A stretch of 64,000 bases of DNA from UBA1141 sp963665155 (GCA_963665155.2 CAXXFI010000002.1:124001-188000), one strand, 5' to 3'. Shown: positions 25,369 to 35,203, counted from the stretch's first letter. Program-made: numbers and translations. The notes: generated by a model not told the origin, from the letters alone.

Positions 25369-26031
25369 ATGTACATTGTGATCGTGGGATGTAGCGAGGT
25401 GGGATATCATCTCACCAAAGCGCTCCTCGCTTCGGGGCACGAAGTGGTGGTTGTTGAGAAAAGGTCCGAGCGCTGTCACCTCTTGTCCGACGAATCCGGC
25501 ATTATCACCGTACAGGGGGATGGCACCGACGAGCGAACCCTTCGCAAATCGGGGATTACTAGGGCCGATGTCTTGGTAGCTGTAGTTGGTCGCGATGAGA
25601 CCAATTTGGTAATCTGCCAGATTGCCAAGCACATATTTCGAGTCCCTCGGACAATGGCACTGGTTAAAGACCCTAAGAACGAACCCATTTTCCACGTTCT
25701 GGGAGTTGACGTCGTGGTAAACGCAATCCATCAAATTCTAGCCAGCTTTGAGGAGGGCGTTCCCGGCCAACCATTAATCCACCTTATGAACCTACGAATT
25801 CAAGGCATGGAGTTGGTGAGTGTCTCTGTACCCAACGAAGCGGCCATTGTGGGTAAGCGCCTGAGGGAAATCGAACTGCCTCCAGGCAGTTTCATATCCT
25901 TGGTTGTAAAAAAGGACGGCGCCGAGCTTCCTTCCGATAGTCTGGTCTTGGAGCCTGAAGATGAACTGGTAGCGGTCACCCGTACCGGCCAGGAGCAGAT
26001 CCTTTACGATATTTTGACCGGGGTGCCCTGA
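25369..26031 (+). CDS. TrkA-family RCK protein (RCK_N + RCK_C)
   Basis: The 220-residue protein starts MYIVIVGCSEVGYHLTKALL. The second glycine of the GxGxxG loop is Ser (GCSEVG), while VVVEKRSER keeps the acidic residue. RCK_C follows at about 140-218 (IVGKRLREIELPPGSFI, ELVAVTRTGQE). The ATG at 25369 is chosen because it starts the Rossmann fold. The frame is open 41 codons further upstream, but that part overlaps the previous gene and lacks homology. Its TGA overlaps the pheA ATG (TGATG). It may pair with the single-domain RCK protein before it to form a second gating ring. Confidence 0.88.
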   Translation: MYIVIVGCSEVGYHLTKALLASGHEVVVVEKRSERCHLLSDESGIITVQGDGTDERTLRKSGITRADVLVAVVGRDETNLVICQIAKHIFRVPRTMALVKDPKNEPIFHVLGVDVVVNAIHQILASFEEGVPGQPLIHLMNLRIQGMELVSVSVPNEAAIVGKRLREIELPPGSFISLVVKKDGAELPSDSLVLEPEDELVAVTRTGQEQILYDILTGVP

Positions 26032-26858
26032 TGCCAAAAAGTCTGGCGTATTTCGGACCGGCAGGCACTTACACAGAGGAGGCGGCCCTCCTCTATGACC
26101 CTGATGCGGACTTTCATCCGTATCCCACAATAGCCGCCGTCGGTCAAGCGGTGTCGTCTCGTGCCACCGATGAGGGAGTGGTTCCTATCGAAAACAGCCT
26201 GGAAGGTTCGGTCACCTTCACTCTTGATCTGCTAATCCGGGAATCCGGTTTGTCCATCTATCAAGAAGTTGTTCTTCCGATCAATCATTACTTGATGGCC
26301 AAGTCAGGCACCCAAGAGTCCGAAATCCAAGTTGTTTACTCTCATCCGCAATCGCTAGCCCAATGCCGCGAGTTTTTAGAGCAACGCTTCCCCGATGCCC
26401 AGAAAATGGCCTCACTGAGCAACTCGGCTGCGGTTTCCGACATGAAAGAGAGCCCCGTCCCAGCAGCCGCAATCGCACCGAGAAGGGCGGCAGAGTTATA
26501 CGACGTTGAAATTATCGGGGCCGAAGTTCAAGACGTGGCGAATAATGTCACCCGATTCGCAGTGCTCGCAAGGCAAGACCATCCACCTACCGGGGATGAT
26601 AAGACTTCGGTGTGCTTCTCTTTCGAGAAAGACGAGCCGGGGATACTCTACCGGTCTATGGGGGAGTTTGCCGAGAGAAATATAAACCTGGTGAAGATTG
26701 AATCCCGTCCCACAAGACACTCGTTGGGAGAATATATATTCCTCATCGACTGCACTGGGCACAGGGAAGAACCTGCGGTCAAGGCTGCTCTTGAATCCTT
26801 GGGCCGTATGGCCACCATGATGAAGGTCTTAGGCTCCTATCCCAGGTGGTCGGGCTGA
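26031..26858 (+). CDS. pheA: Prephenate dehydratase
   Basis: The 275-residue protein combines a prephenate dehydratase domain (residues 1-185) with a C-terminal ACT domain. It starts MPKSLAYFGPAGTYTEEAAL. EGVVPIENSLEGSV holds the substrate pocket, and NVTRFAVLAR carries the TRF motif of the active site. The ACT domain has VKIESRPTRHSLGEY with the ESRP motif that binds phenylalanine, so feedback inhibition by Phe is expected. It converts prephenate to phenylpyruvate. The ATG overlaps the stop of the RCK gene by one base, linking amino-acid synthesis to a potassium operon, an arrangement with no obvious functional logic. Confidence 0.95.
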   Translation: MPKSLAYFGPAGTYTEEAALLYDPDADFHPYPTIAAVGQAVSSRATDEGVVPIENSLEGSVTFTLDLLIRESGLSIYQEVVLPINHYLMAKSGTQESEIQVVYSHPQSLAQCREFLEQRFPDAQKMASLSNSAAVSDMKESPVPAAAIAPRRAAELYDVEIIGAEVQDVANNVTRFAVLARQDHPPTGDDKTSVCFSFEKDEPGILYRSMGEFAERNINLVKIESRPTRHSLGEYIFLIDCTGHREEPAVKAALESLGRMATMMKVLGSYPRWSG

Positions 26859-27466
26859 AATCACATTCCGAGCCAGCCTCAGCCAGTGGGAAAATAAATG
26901 CAGGCCCTTCCCGGAGGCCGCCGCTAGCTGCTAGCGCACACTCACAAACCCACACCCATTAGCAGCACATTTGCCCCGGGAAGAACCTGCAGGTTTGGGC
27001 TCTAGTTAAGGAATAGGTACCAATCACCACACCCTGGACAACCCACACACAAGGCACCCTCTAAACAAGTCCAGAGCCCACTCAACCCTATGTTATTGCA
27101 ACCTACTTGATACTCTTCACTCCATATCCTCACGGAAGACCCACTTATCCGGGGCCGAGGATATCGGTTCTTTTTTGTACAGTAGTTTAAGAAATACATC
27201 AGGAAATTCCTTAAACTAATTTAATACTTTAGCAGTTATGTTAAGACTTGTCAATTCCCCGATTTTCATAGAAAAAATCAAGTAGTTCGATCAAGTTGTT
27301 TCGGGGTAAATTGCCTGATTGACAAAGGTTATCACGGTATATTCAACGGCGATTGCCAAGCAATTAATTGGACAGATTAAAAAATAATTTGAGTTAATCC
27401 AGAGCAACCCTTTCCGTGCACAAGCAACAGTGGTGATAAATTGATTGCAATAGCTTTCATGTCTGG
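26859..27466. other. AT-rich intergenic region
   Basis: The 600 bp between converging genes hold no supported gene or tRNA. From about 27100 the base composition becomes AT-rich. A possible terminator lies at 27124-27170; otherwise nothing is recognised. Confidence 0.6.
27124..27170 (+). terminator. Possible terminator downstream of pheA
   Basis: ATATCCTC and GAGGATAT can pair (8-bp stem, 25-nt loop). They are followed by CGGTTCTTTTTTG, giving a T run on the plus strand. The loop is long and the stem starts 265 bp after pheA, so confidence is low. Confidence 0.35.
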
Positions 27467-30400
27467 CTAGTTAACCCGATAAATTGAGACGCCCTCGTTC
27501 TCAAACACCCAGCTTAGGAGACCACTATCCGCTAGGGCTTGGAATTTTTGAAGACCTTCTTGTGCGTAATAAATCCTTTCCAGCTCGCCCACCACGACAT
27601 ACTTGACGTTGTACTTCTTCAACAATTCCTGAGCCCTAGGAAGGTCTGTGGTATCGTACATTTCCTTTATCTGGCTGGCCCGGTCCCGTATCTCAAAAAC
27701 GTAAGGCTCGCGCTGTTGTTGCTGGTGCCATGGCCAACCCAGCACCGTAGGCAAGCCGGTATAGTTGGCTATTCTGGCGGTCCAATGGTATTGCTCTGCG
27801 TGGGCTTCGAGAACCACAGGTGACCCGTCCACGTTGTCTTGCAGCCACTTGATCGCCCCCTTGTCCCACCTCAGTTCCAAGGGTTGTTCTCGCTCAACAT
27901 GCACTGCTTGGTCGATGAAGGCGGTCCCATCCAGCGTTGCAGAAATTGTATTAAACCGATCATCCACCCGAGAACGAGTTCCCAACACCGTGTAAATTAG
28001 ACTGGCCCCTATGAGCACGCCGAGTGCACCTAGCCATGCTCCCTTGGCCCAATTCAAGCGCCATCGGAACAATCCCCGGCTACCCAATCGCCAGAGCATG
28101 TAGGCCGACACCAGGCTGAATAGCACCCAAACCTCCAAGTAGTACTTGAAAAGGGTGTTCATGCGCCCGATGTCGCCTTCAAGGCGCACAAAATCAACGC
28201 CTATGGCGATGGTTAACCCCATGGCCAAGAGGGCTAAGGGCACCGAAGCAAATGAACGGTCGGCGCTCCTTACTCTCAGGACGCCCCAAACCGAAGTCCC
28301 AGTGAGCAAGAGGAACACCAGCAGCAACACCACGGTCCAGTAGCTTGCCACGGCCAACAGCACACCTATCACGAAACCCGCTATCCAGAGCCGCCGCAGC
28401 CACGACACGGAGGCTTCGATCTGTCTGGTTTGGCTGACAGATGAAATGCCCATTATTGACCGAGGCACGAAACTACGAATCAGAACGGCGAGGGTTCGCC
28501 GGGAGTTGTAGACCAAAAAGGTGGCGATGATAAACAAGAACAGGCCGTGAATTCCAATGAATCTCTCAATGGGAGTTTGCCATTTGGAAGCGTCCAGGCC
28601 GGTGTTAAACACCTCATAGTTCTGGTGAAACGGCAGGAAAGCAACCAGGCTTACTACTATCAAACCTACCACCATGACGGCGAACAAAGCCAACCTTGGA
28701 GCCACGAGCCCTGGCTTGAAGTGCACTGCTAGGGCGATCAGCCCGATGGAAAGGAGCAGGTACGAAGGGTAATCCCAACTATTTATGACCCACAGTGCGC
28801 CCAAGGCCAAAGCCAAAGCGGTGGTGGAACAAAAAGCCCATAGCCTGCCGTTGCCGCCAAGTCCCACTACCAGGTTTAGCCCCAATCCAATGACCAACAA
28901 TGCAAAGGGGATGGCCATCATGTGGGCATGAAGGTCGGCGAACAAAAATGTAAAGAATGGAAACTCGGTAATGTGGGATGACATGTCGGCAAATCCCGGT
29001 ATCCGCTCGGGAACCCAGAAAGCTATGGGCGACGGGTCTATGTTTTCCTGGAAATCCAACATGCGGCTGCTGCGCCAGAAATCGAAGGTGGGAAAATCGC
29101 GGCCGTCGGCAATTTTGTACCAAGTGTTTTGGGCAATCTGAACAATGCCGTCCAAGTTTCCTATCACGGCCGTGTTCATCCCGGCCATCAACCCAGCGCC
29201 AACGGGTGTCCAAAGCGTTCGCTGCAAAAGTCCCGCAACATCCTTAGAGTCAACGAACGGCTCCACGTTTTCGGCCACCGCTGATGCGGGGAGAGAATTC
29301 TCAACTGTAGTCTTGATTGATGCGGGAAAAGAATTCTCAGATGTAGCCTCGGTGCGTCCCGCGCCAGAAACAAGGGCAGGTTCCGGGCTGGCATCCGATT
29401 CAGTATCCGGGCTGGAATAGGGGCCGGGATCCGGCGCAATCCTGGTTCTACGCACACCCTCAGTCAGGTTGTAGACCACGGAATAGGCCCCGGTGACCGT
29501 CAAAGCGAAGAACAGCGGGACACCCAGGTTGAAAGCAGTAGTGGGCAAAATTCCCGTCACACGGACGATCCCACCCAGAATGAAGTACCCGTAGTAGTAG
29601 TAATTAAGGTACCCGCCGGCAAACCACGGGTCGAAGGGCGGCAGGGACGTGGAGCGGATCACGGCATTGAAGTAGGCCAGTTCCATAGGCTTTTCGCCGC
29701 CACGCCACGGGTGCCACAGATCAGGGTTTGCCGCGCGGATACCCACGAAGGCCAGGAATGCCACCAAGAACAAGACCTCGCCCATTAAGAGCAGCTTCCA
29801 ATGTTGCTTCAGAAAGTCCTTTATTTCCTGTCCCCGGCTCCACATTACAGCAATGGATAAGAGAGCCATTACCAAAAAGCCCAGAACAACAGCCGAACGG
29901 GAAAACTCCAGCCAACCCAGGCTCACGGAAATCCATGCGACGTAGCTAACCCCCAGCAACCCGAAGATCCGGGCCAAAATTATCCCCCGGTCCGGCAGCG
30001 CCCGGAAAATAAACATGGACAGAGGCAGCGCCGCCAGGTAGGCCAGTTCCACCACAAGCAGCCAGGCAATTACCGGCAGACTGTTGGTCCAACTGTCCCG
30101 GCTGATTATTTTGGACCATGTGCCGCCCGATTGCTGAGTAACGACATCATCGTCGGATAGCATCAGGCCCAACTCACGTTTAATGGACCCGTCTTGATTT
30201 GGTCCCCTCCCCTGAGGCTGGGTTAGCTGCAGGCGCAGATAGTCCTCGGAAAGCCCGTCAGCATTGCGGAACAGCAGCACCCGAGGGTGGTCGTAGCCAA
30301 CCACATTGTCATCGGCGTAGCCCAAATTGAAGCTGACCGGAGCAGGTTTCTCAGGCACGACCGGACTCAACCCGGTTAACCCGGCTCGGCCCAAAGGTTC

Positions 30401-32260
30401 GTCCCGGAATTCAAGTCCGGCGAGACCCGGATACGACGTGAACGTTCGCTCCAATCGGTAGCCCAGTTCGCCAGCAAACAGTTTCCGGTAGTAGGCCGAA
30501 CTAAAGGGGAACCGCTCGGGGTCCCTGGCGGCGCTGCTATAAGGACGGTTGCTGTAAAAGACCAGGTAATTCGAGTTAGCTAGGTCGGATGCCAGTTTTT
30601 CCATTTTCGCTAAAGTATCCCGCTCGTACAGCGGGAACTGACTAACGCTGTAGGAGTAAAGATTGGGCACAAACTCGTCCCAATGGTTGTCGCTAAGAAT
30701 AGCCGTTCCTCTGGGAACGTTTTCGTTAATCCACCGGGATGCTTCAAGCGCCGGATGGTCATTGGCGTACACTCGCTCGAAGGCCAAGGCGTAGAAGATC
30801 GTAGCAGCTAAAATCAGACCTGCAAATCCCACCGGTAGCCAGGCCAGGTTCCAGCGCAATGCCGGGTTTCCGACTTTCGGACGCCACGTCCAAGCCGGGA
30901 GAGCATACCAAACGGCCACCACCGAGCCCCAAACGTCTGTGGCACCTCGAATTCCCCCTTTTGGTAAAGGGCGGCCAGAGGGGATTTTCTCGGGGCCCGC
31001 CATGAGACTCGCAGGCAATCCTCCCTTACCCGCAACCGACCGGCCCCAATCCACCAGCGATACCAGCATTCTGGCTCCCATCAAGATCAGGAAAGGCATC
31101 AGCGGGAAAACGTAGCGAAGGAACCTGACTTCAAAGCTCTCAAGAAGTAAGAACGTCGGCACCACCCAAGCGAGCACCAGAAGATCCGCCCTGAAAGAAA
31201 AACGACGCATCAACGCTACCAAGCCGGTGAAGAACAAACCCAACCAGGCAACGATCCCTAAGGGTAGGCCCAAACCCCAGAGGGAACTCTGCTGTATTTG
31301 GTAGACGAAGGGAGCGGTGTCGATGTATTGGACGGTGAAAGGCCAAAGCCCTGCATTCCTGGCCATGTTGGTTTGCGCAGTCAGATCGCCAACGAAGCTG
31401 CCGAAGTCCAAGAAAGCGTAAGGGGCGGAGACAAAGAACACTGCGATGGCCACGATGGCCGCCACCGCCGCATGGCCAAGGATTCGCTGCACTACATCGG
31501 AGTTGATGCTGGACCACCGGCCATCAACCGAGTCCAGCACCCGGTAACCATAGGCCAAGGCCAGAGGGATCAGCAGGGGCAATATATTAACCTTGGGCGC
31601 TAAGGCCAGACCCACCATCAAACCCAGGAGCGCCGAATCTCTAAGACGCCTTTTCTCAACCATCCGGAGCATGGCCCAAAAGCTGGCGAGGGTAAACAAG
31701 ACGGAAAAGGTTTCGGGTCGGTAGAAATGGCTGTTCTGAATGTGGATTACGGCGAACGTCATAAAAGCGGCCGCAAGCAAGCCCACGGCGCTACCGTACA
31801 TACGCCGACCCAAGACAAAGACCAACATTACCGAACCTATGTCGGCCAGAGCAGACAGGGTCCTCCCGACATAGCGCATTTCCAAGGCGTCAATGTTGGT
31901 AAATAATTCAATAATCGAACGGAAGAAGACGAGGACATATATCAGAATGCTGCCCAGGGGGAACCAGTGAGGATTTATTGGACTGCGTTCTGGATCAAGC
32001 ACGGTGCCAAGTCCCGGAATGCCCGGTTGAGCGTTGGGCTGGTCGGCCAGGTAGCCGCACTGGGCGTGGCCGGGTGCCTCAACGAGCAGGTCATACATGC
32101 ACCCGGAGCGCATGTAAATGTCCCGCTCGTCCGGATGGAACCCGTAGCCCATATCCCAATTGATGCCGTAGATACGCAAACCCATGCCCACCACCAGCAG
32201 CAACAGCAGCGGCAGGAAGAACCAAGGCAAGCGTCCGTTCAGCGTTAGCCAGTAAGTCAA
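27467..32260 (-). CDS. Membrane glycosyltransferase (GT39/PMT-like) fused to a YYY-domain (DUF2298) protein
   Basis: This very large polytopic protein has 1597 residues. The N-terminal half (about 1-740) is a GT-C type transferase: an acidic GFHPDERDIY motif near residue 37 in the first external loop, then LSALADIGSVMLVFVLGRRMYG and many helices, with a soluble region at about 500-640. The C-terminal half (about 790-1597) matches the Chlor_Arch_YYY family: PPFDPWFAGGYLNYYYYGYF near residue 880, HITEFPFFTFLFADLHAHMM, and GDIGRMNTLFKYYLEVW. GT-C enzymes use lipid-linked sugars, so glycan transfer outside the membrane is likely. The YYY domain is uncharacterised. A low-complexity insert lies between the halves, and another at residues 422-438 comes from a palindromic repeat. 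The start is a TTG with no clear ribosome site, and the frame remains open upstream. Confidence 0.88.
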   Translation of the reverse strand: MTYWLTLNGRLPWFFLPLLLLLVVGMGLRIYGINWDMGYGFHPDERDIYMRSGCMYDLLVEAPGHAQCGYLADQPNAQPGIPGLGTVLDPERSPINPHWFPLGSILIYVLVFFRSIIELFTNIDALEMRYVGRTLSALADIGSVMLVFVLGRRMYGSAVGLLAAAFMTFAVIHIQNSHFYRPETFSVLFTLASFWAMLRMVEKRRLRDSALLGLMVGLALAPKVNILPLLIPLALAYGYRVLDSVDGRWSSINSDVVQRILGHAAVAAIVAIAVFFVSAPYAFLDFGSFVGDLTAQTNMARNAGLWPFTVQYIDTAPFVYQIQQSSLWGLGLPLGIVAWLGLFFTGLVALMRRFSFRADLLVLAWVVPTFLLLESFEVRFLRYVFPLMPFLILMGARMLVSLVDWGRSVAGKGGLPASLMAGPEKIPSGRPLPKGGIRGATDVWGSVVAVWYALPAWTWRPKVGNPALRWNLAWLPVGFAGLILAATIFYALAFERVYANDHPALEASRWINENVPRGTAILSDNHWDEFVPNLYSYSVSQFPLYERDTLAKMEKLASDLANSNYLVFYSNRPYSSAARDPERFPFSSAYYRKLFAGELGYRLERTFTSYPGLAGLEFRDEPLGRAGLTGLSPVVPEKPAPVSFNLGYADDNVVGYDHPRVLLFRNADGLSEDYLRLQLTQPQGRGPNQDGSIKRELGLMLSDDDVVTQQSGGTWSKIISRDSWTNSLPVIAWLLVVELAYLAALPLSMFIFRALPDRGIILARIFGLLGVSYVAWISVSLGWLEFSRSAVVLGFLVMALLSIAVMWSRGQEIKDFLKQHWKLLLMGEVLFLVAFLAFVGIRAANPDLWHPWRGGEKPMELAYFNAVIRSTSLPPFDPWFAGGYLNYYYYGYFILGGIVRVTGILPTTAFNLGVPLFFALTVTGAYSVVYNLTEGVRRTRIAPDPGPYSSPDTESDASPEPALVSGAGRTEATSENSFPASIKTTVENSLPASAVAENVEPFVDSKDVAGLLQRTLWTPVGAGLMAGMNTAVIGNLDGIVQIAQNTWYKIADGRDFPTFDFWRSSRMLDFQENIDPSPIAFWVPERIPGFADMSSHITEFPFFTFLFADLHAHMMAIPFALLVIGLGLNLVVGLGGNGRLWAFCSTTALALALGALWVINSWDYPSYLLLSIGLIALAVHFKPGLVAPRLALFAVMVVGLIVVSLVAFLPFHQNYEVFNTGLDASKWQTPIERFIGIHGLFLFIIATFLVYNSRRTLAVLIRSFVPRSIMGISSVSQTRQIEASVSWLRRLWIAGFVIGVLLAVASYWTVVLLLVFLLLTGTSVWGVLRVRSADRSFASVPLALLAMGLTIAIGVDFVRLEGDIGRMNTLFKYYLEVWVLFSLVSAYMLWRLGSRGLFRWRLNWAKGAWLGALGVLIGASLIYTVLGTRSRVDDRFNTISATLDGTAFIDQAVHVEREQPLELRWDKGAIKWLQDNVDGSPVVLEAHAEQYHWTARIANYTGLPTVLGWPWHQQQQREPYVFEIRDRASQIKEMYDTTDLPRAQELLKKYNVKYVVVGELERIYYAQEGLQKFQALADSGLLSWVFENEGVSIYRVN
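30948..30994. repeat. Palindromic C5T3-type element inside a coding sequence
   Basis: AATTCCCCCTTTTGGTAAAG followed by GGCGGCCAGAGGGGATTTTC resembles the dispersed AATCCCCC...GGGGGATTT palindromes between genes. On the minus strand it reads in frame as EKIPSGRPLPKGGIRGA within the glycosyltransferase-YYY fusion, in a variable linker. Confidence 0.65.
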
Positions 32261-32400
32261 TTGGTTCCGTTTGGCTTCAAAATTTACCCGTTGGAGTGTA
32301 GGGCTGGCGCAACAAGAAATCCCCCCTCGCCCATTCTACAAAACTGAGCTAGGGGGGATTAATCGACATTATTTCGGATTTACCCGTTATAAGGCGGCCT

Positions 32401-32436
32401 TCTCCGTTGATCGGAGATAACGGGGAGCAACTCCCC
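32401..32436 (-). terminator. Two hairpins downstream of gap
   Basis: TCTCCG/CGGAGA (32401-32417) and GGGGAG/CTCCCC (32422-32436) form two stable stems just after the gap stop codon on the minus strand. Neither has a long T tract. A further repeat-type hairpin, AATCCCCCCT/AGGGGGGATT, spans 32318-32360. Together they may end the gap transcript. Confidence 0.45.
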
Positions 32437-32464
32437 CTTAAATCAATACGGCCCGTTCAGCTGC

Positions 32465-33478
32465 TTAGATGCCTTTATCATTCATGAGGGCGCACAGGTC
32501 GGCGGTGCGGCAGGAGTAACCCCACTCGTTATCGTACCAACCCATGATTTTAACCATGCGGTCCGCCATTACCATGGTGGAGAGTCCATCGATTATGCAG
32601 CTATGGGTATTGCCCCGGAAGTCGGAACTGACCAACGGCTCGTCAGTGTATTCCAAGATGCCTTTCATTCGGCCCTGAGAGGCTTGCTGGAAAGCCTCGT
32701 TCACTGCCTCTACCGTCGCGTCCTTGGATACCTGCGCCGTAAAGTCGGTGATCGAACCCGTAGCGGTGGGTACCCGGAATGCCATGCCGTGGAGCTTGCC
32801 ATTCAGTTCGGGAAGCACCAGCCCAACTGCCCTGGCGGCGCCGGTGCTGGTGGGAATTATGTTCATGGCGGCAGCCCGTGCCCGGCGTAAGTCCGAGTGG
32901 CGCTGGTCCAGAATGGCCTGGTCGTTGGTGTAAGAGTGGATAGTCGACATTAGGCCATGCTCTATGCCAAAGGAATCGTTCAGCACCTTAACCATAGTTG
33001 CAAAGCAGTTGGTGGTGCACGAAGCGTTGGAGACTATCGTGTGTTTGGCAGAGTCGTATAGGTGGTCGTTTACTCCCAGTACCACCGTGAGGTCTTCACC
33101 CTTGGCCGGCGCTGAGATAATTACCTTTTTGGCTCCGCCCTTCAGGTGGCCCGAGGCCTTCTCAGCATCGGTGAAAATTCCAGTAGACTCGATAACTATA
33201 TCCACGCCCATCTCGGACCAAGGGATTTGAGCCGGGTCCCTTTCTGAAAACACCCGGATTGTTTTACCGTCCACTACCAGGTCGCCGTTGTTGGCCTCTA
33301 CCGTCCCTTGATAGGTACCGTAGCTGGTGTCGTACTTGAAAAGGTGGGCGTTGGTCTTGGCGTCGGTCAAGTCATTGACCGCAGCAACTTGCAATTTTTC
33401 CGGGTACAGTTCGGTCATAGCCCGCACAACCAGGCGACCAATTCTACCGAAACCGTTGACTCCGACTCGGGTCGTCAT
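32465..33478 (-). CDS. gap: Glyceraldehyde-3-phosphate dehydrogenase, type I
   Basis: The 337-residue protein has the family length and motifs. VGVNGFGRIGRLVVRA is the NAD-binding loop. SNASCTTNCFA near residue 152 holds the catalytic Cys. HSYTNDQAILDQRHSDLRRA and GLVLPELNGKLHGMAFRVPT follow, and WYDNEWGYSCR ends it. It catalyses phosphorylating oxidation of glyceraldehyde-3-phosphate in glycolysis or its reverse. An AAGGGGGT ribosome site lies before the ATG. The TSYGTYQG stretch and an Asn following the second strand (AAVNDLTDAKTNAHL) fit the common bacterial type. Enolase is encoded 1.7 kb upstream on the same strand, separated by a flavin enzyme. Confidence 0.97.
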   Translation of the reverse strand: MTTRVGVNGFGRIGRLVVRAMTELYPEKLQVAAVNDLTDAKTNAHLFKYDTSYGTYQGTVEANNGDLVVDGKTIRVFSERDPAQIPWSEMGVDIVIESTGIFTDAEKASGHLKGGAKKVIISAPAKGEDLTVVLGVNDHLYDSAKHTIVSNASCTTNCFATMVKVLNDSFGIEHGLMSTIHSYTNDQAILDQRHSDLRRARAAAMNIIPTSTGAARAVGLVLPELNGKLHGMAFRVPTATGSITDFTAQVSKDATVEAVNEAFQQASQGRMKGILEYTDEPLVSSDFRGNTHSCIIDGLSTMVMADRMVKIMGWYDNEWGYSCRTADLCALMNDKGI

Positions 33479-33819
33479 AGTCTACCCCCTTAGCTAGTTT
33501 GAATAGAAATCTCGTTCATTGAACTTGGAATGAACTTTTTGATTAGCGCACCGCCACCCAACCGCCTATCAAGAATCCTGCAGCAGGCTCCACTTGGAGT
33601 CACGCTTGCCCAGCCAGGCCTCCACCAACTTGGCCGCTAATAGGATACCTTGCCCCCGCCACGTTTGAAAGTGTGAAGTCAGTCAGAAACCGGGTTTCGG
33701 GCCAATCTGAATTCCCCTGATTCTTAACCGGGCTTCAGACGCAAAACAGCACACCCTGGAATGACCGCAACTGCTCGCCAAAGCTGAGCACCAAAATTTA
33801 GCACCAACCAAAACAACCG
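33479..33819. other. Intergenic, no gene seen
   Basis: The stretch lies between gap and the 2-hydroxyacid oxidase. No ORF with homology, strong hairpin or repeat was found. It should hold the gap promoter. Confidence 0.5.
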
Positions 33820-34890
33820 TCAGGCAATCAAGTCCCGGTCAATGCTAGCAATGTTCGGTCGCCCAGCGAGGGCCATGCTGGAACTAAGCTCCGCGCGGAG
33901 CATGCCCAGTACGTCCCTCACTCCAGCCTCACCGTCAACCGCCAAACCCCAAAGATAGGCTTTCCCCACGAGCACAGCCTGAGCGCCCATTGCCAGTGCT
34001 TTCAAGACGTCGGTGCCACGGCGTATGCCTCCGTCCACGAGAATCTCGGTTGCGCCTCCGACGGCCTGAACGATAGCTGGCAACGCCTCACAGCCGCTGA
34101 TTGCTCCGTCCAGTTGTCGCCCGCCATGGTTCGACACGATAATCCCGTTGACGCCGCGCTCGACGGCCAAACCCGCATCAGCAGTATTGAGGATTCCCTT
34201 AATGACGATGGGTAGAGTCGTTATCTCTCTAAGCCAAGGGAGCAATTCCCAAGTTAGGCTCGCATCGAACTGGTCGGCCACGTATTGGTTAAGTGATGAA
34301 CCGCCACTGGCTTGGGTCATCACATCGAAGCCGGCCTGCTCCAAGTTCTTGAGCCTTAGCCCATCCGGCATCCCAAAGCGATTGCGCTTATCCCGCTCTC
34401 TAACCCCGAGCAATGGCACATCAACGGTCACGCAAAGAGCCGTGTATCCGGCCGCTTCGGCCCGCGCAACTAAATCTCGGATAACCTCCCTGTCCCGAAA
34501 GCAATAGAGTTGGAACCAGCGAGGCCCATCGGAGGCGCTCGCAATCTCCTCCATGCTGTAGTTGGACATTGTGCTCACTACGTAGATTACCCCTTCCGAT
34601 GCTGCGGCCCGGGAAACCGCCGACTCTCCGTCGGGATGGGCCAAGGCGTTGGTGCCGCAGGGCGCAATCAGCACCGGCATATCCACTTTCTGCCCAAGAA
34701 CAGTAGTGCTGAGGTCACGCTGGCTCACATCGACCAACACCCTGGGGTTCAGACGTATGGCGTCCCAGGCAAGCCTATTCTGCTCGACGGACAACTCGTC
34801 GCCGGATCCACCGACGAAAAAGTCATACACCATAGGGTCCAGCCTCTCCTTGGCCAGGAGTTGGTAATCGTGGATATCGACCGGTTCCAT
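33820..34890 (-). CDS. FMN-dependent alpha-hydroxy-acid oxidizing protein
   Basis: The 356-residue TIM-barrel flavoprotein belongs to the glycolate oxidase / L-lactate dehydrogenase / lactate oxidase family. MVYDFFVGGSGDELSVEQN matches the usual Y-D-(F/Y)-xxGG opening, and RVLVDVSQRDLSTTVLGQ the next block. PIVIKGILNTADAGLAVERG provides the FMN Lys. SNHGGRQLDGAISGCEALP carries the catalytic His and the substrate Arg. DGGIRRGTDVLKALAMGAQAV (FMN phosphate) completes the set. It would oxidise a 2-hydroxyacid to a 2-oxoacid. Whether electrons go to oxygen or to the membrane cannot be told. A CTCCGGAG site precedes the ATG. Confidence 0.9.
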   Translation of the reverse strand: MEPVDIHDYQLLAKERLDPMVYDFFVGGSGDELSVEQNRLAWDAIRLNPRVLVDVSQRDLSTTVLGQKVDMPVLIAPCGTNALAHPDGESAVSRAAASEGVIYVVSTMSNYSMEEIASASDGPRWFQLYCFRDREVIRDLVARAEAAGYTALCVTVDVPLLGVRERDKRNRFGMPDGLRLKNLEQAGFDVMTQASGGSSLNQYVADQFDASLTWELLPWLREITTLPIVIKGILNTADAGLAVERGVNGIIVSNHGGRQLDGAISGCEALPAIVQAVGGATEILVDGGIRRGTDVLKALAMGAQAVLVGKAYLWGLAVDGEAGVRDVLGMLRAELSSSMALAGRPNIASIDRDLIA

Positions 34891-35009
34891 AAATCACTCC
34901 GGAGGTAACCCGTGGGGGAGTCTCAGGTAACTTTTAGCCAAATTCCAGAATCAAATATTAGCTTAATCGGTCGCCCTGAGTTATGTCGGAGGCTCTTGAG
35001 TCGGCAATA

Positions 35010-35035
35010 TGGTTCGACTGGCTCACCACGAACAG
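35010..35035. repeat. Copy of the GTTCG/GAACCA repeat
   Basis: GGTTCGACTGGCTCACCACG followed by AACAGG is the reverse complement of the dispersed element core found at 9178 and 17239. The remainder of the 34891-35203 gap shows nothing recognisable. Confidence 0.6.
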
Positions 35036-35203
35036 GGTGTGTGACAGTGGCTGGTCTGACAACTTCCAGGAAGCATTGGGCCTGCTACCAATGGCGCGGG
35101 ATGCTTAATCAATCTTGGCTTGATCAATCTAGGCGTGATCGCTCAAGATATGTAAACTCGACCTACTATCCGCCGCAACTGTGTGGTCGCCAAAGCGGAG
35201 TTG

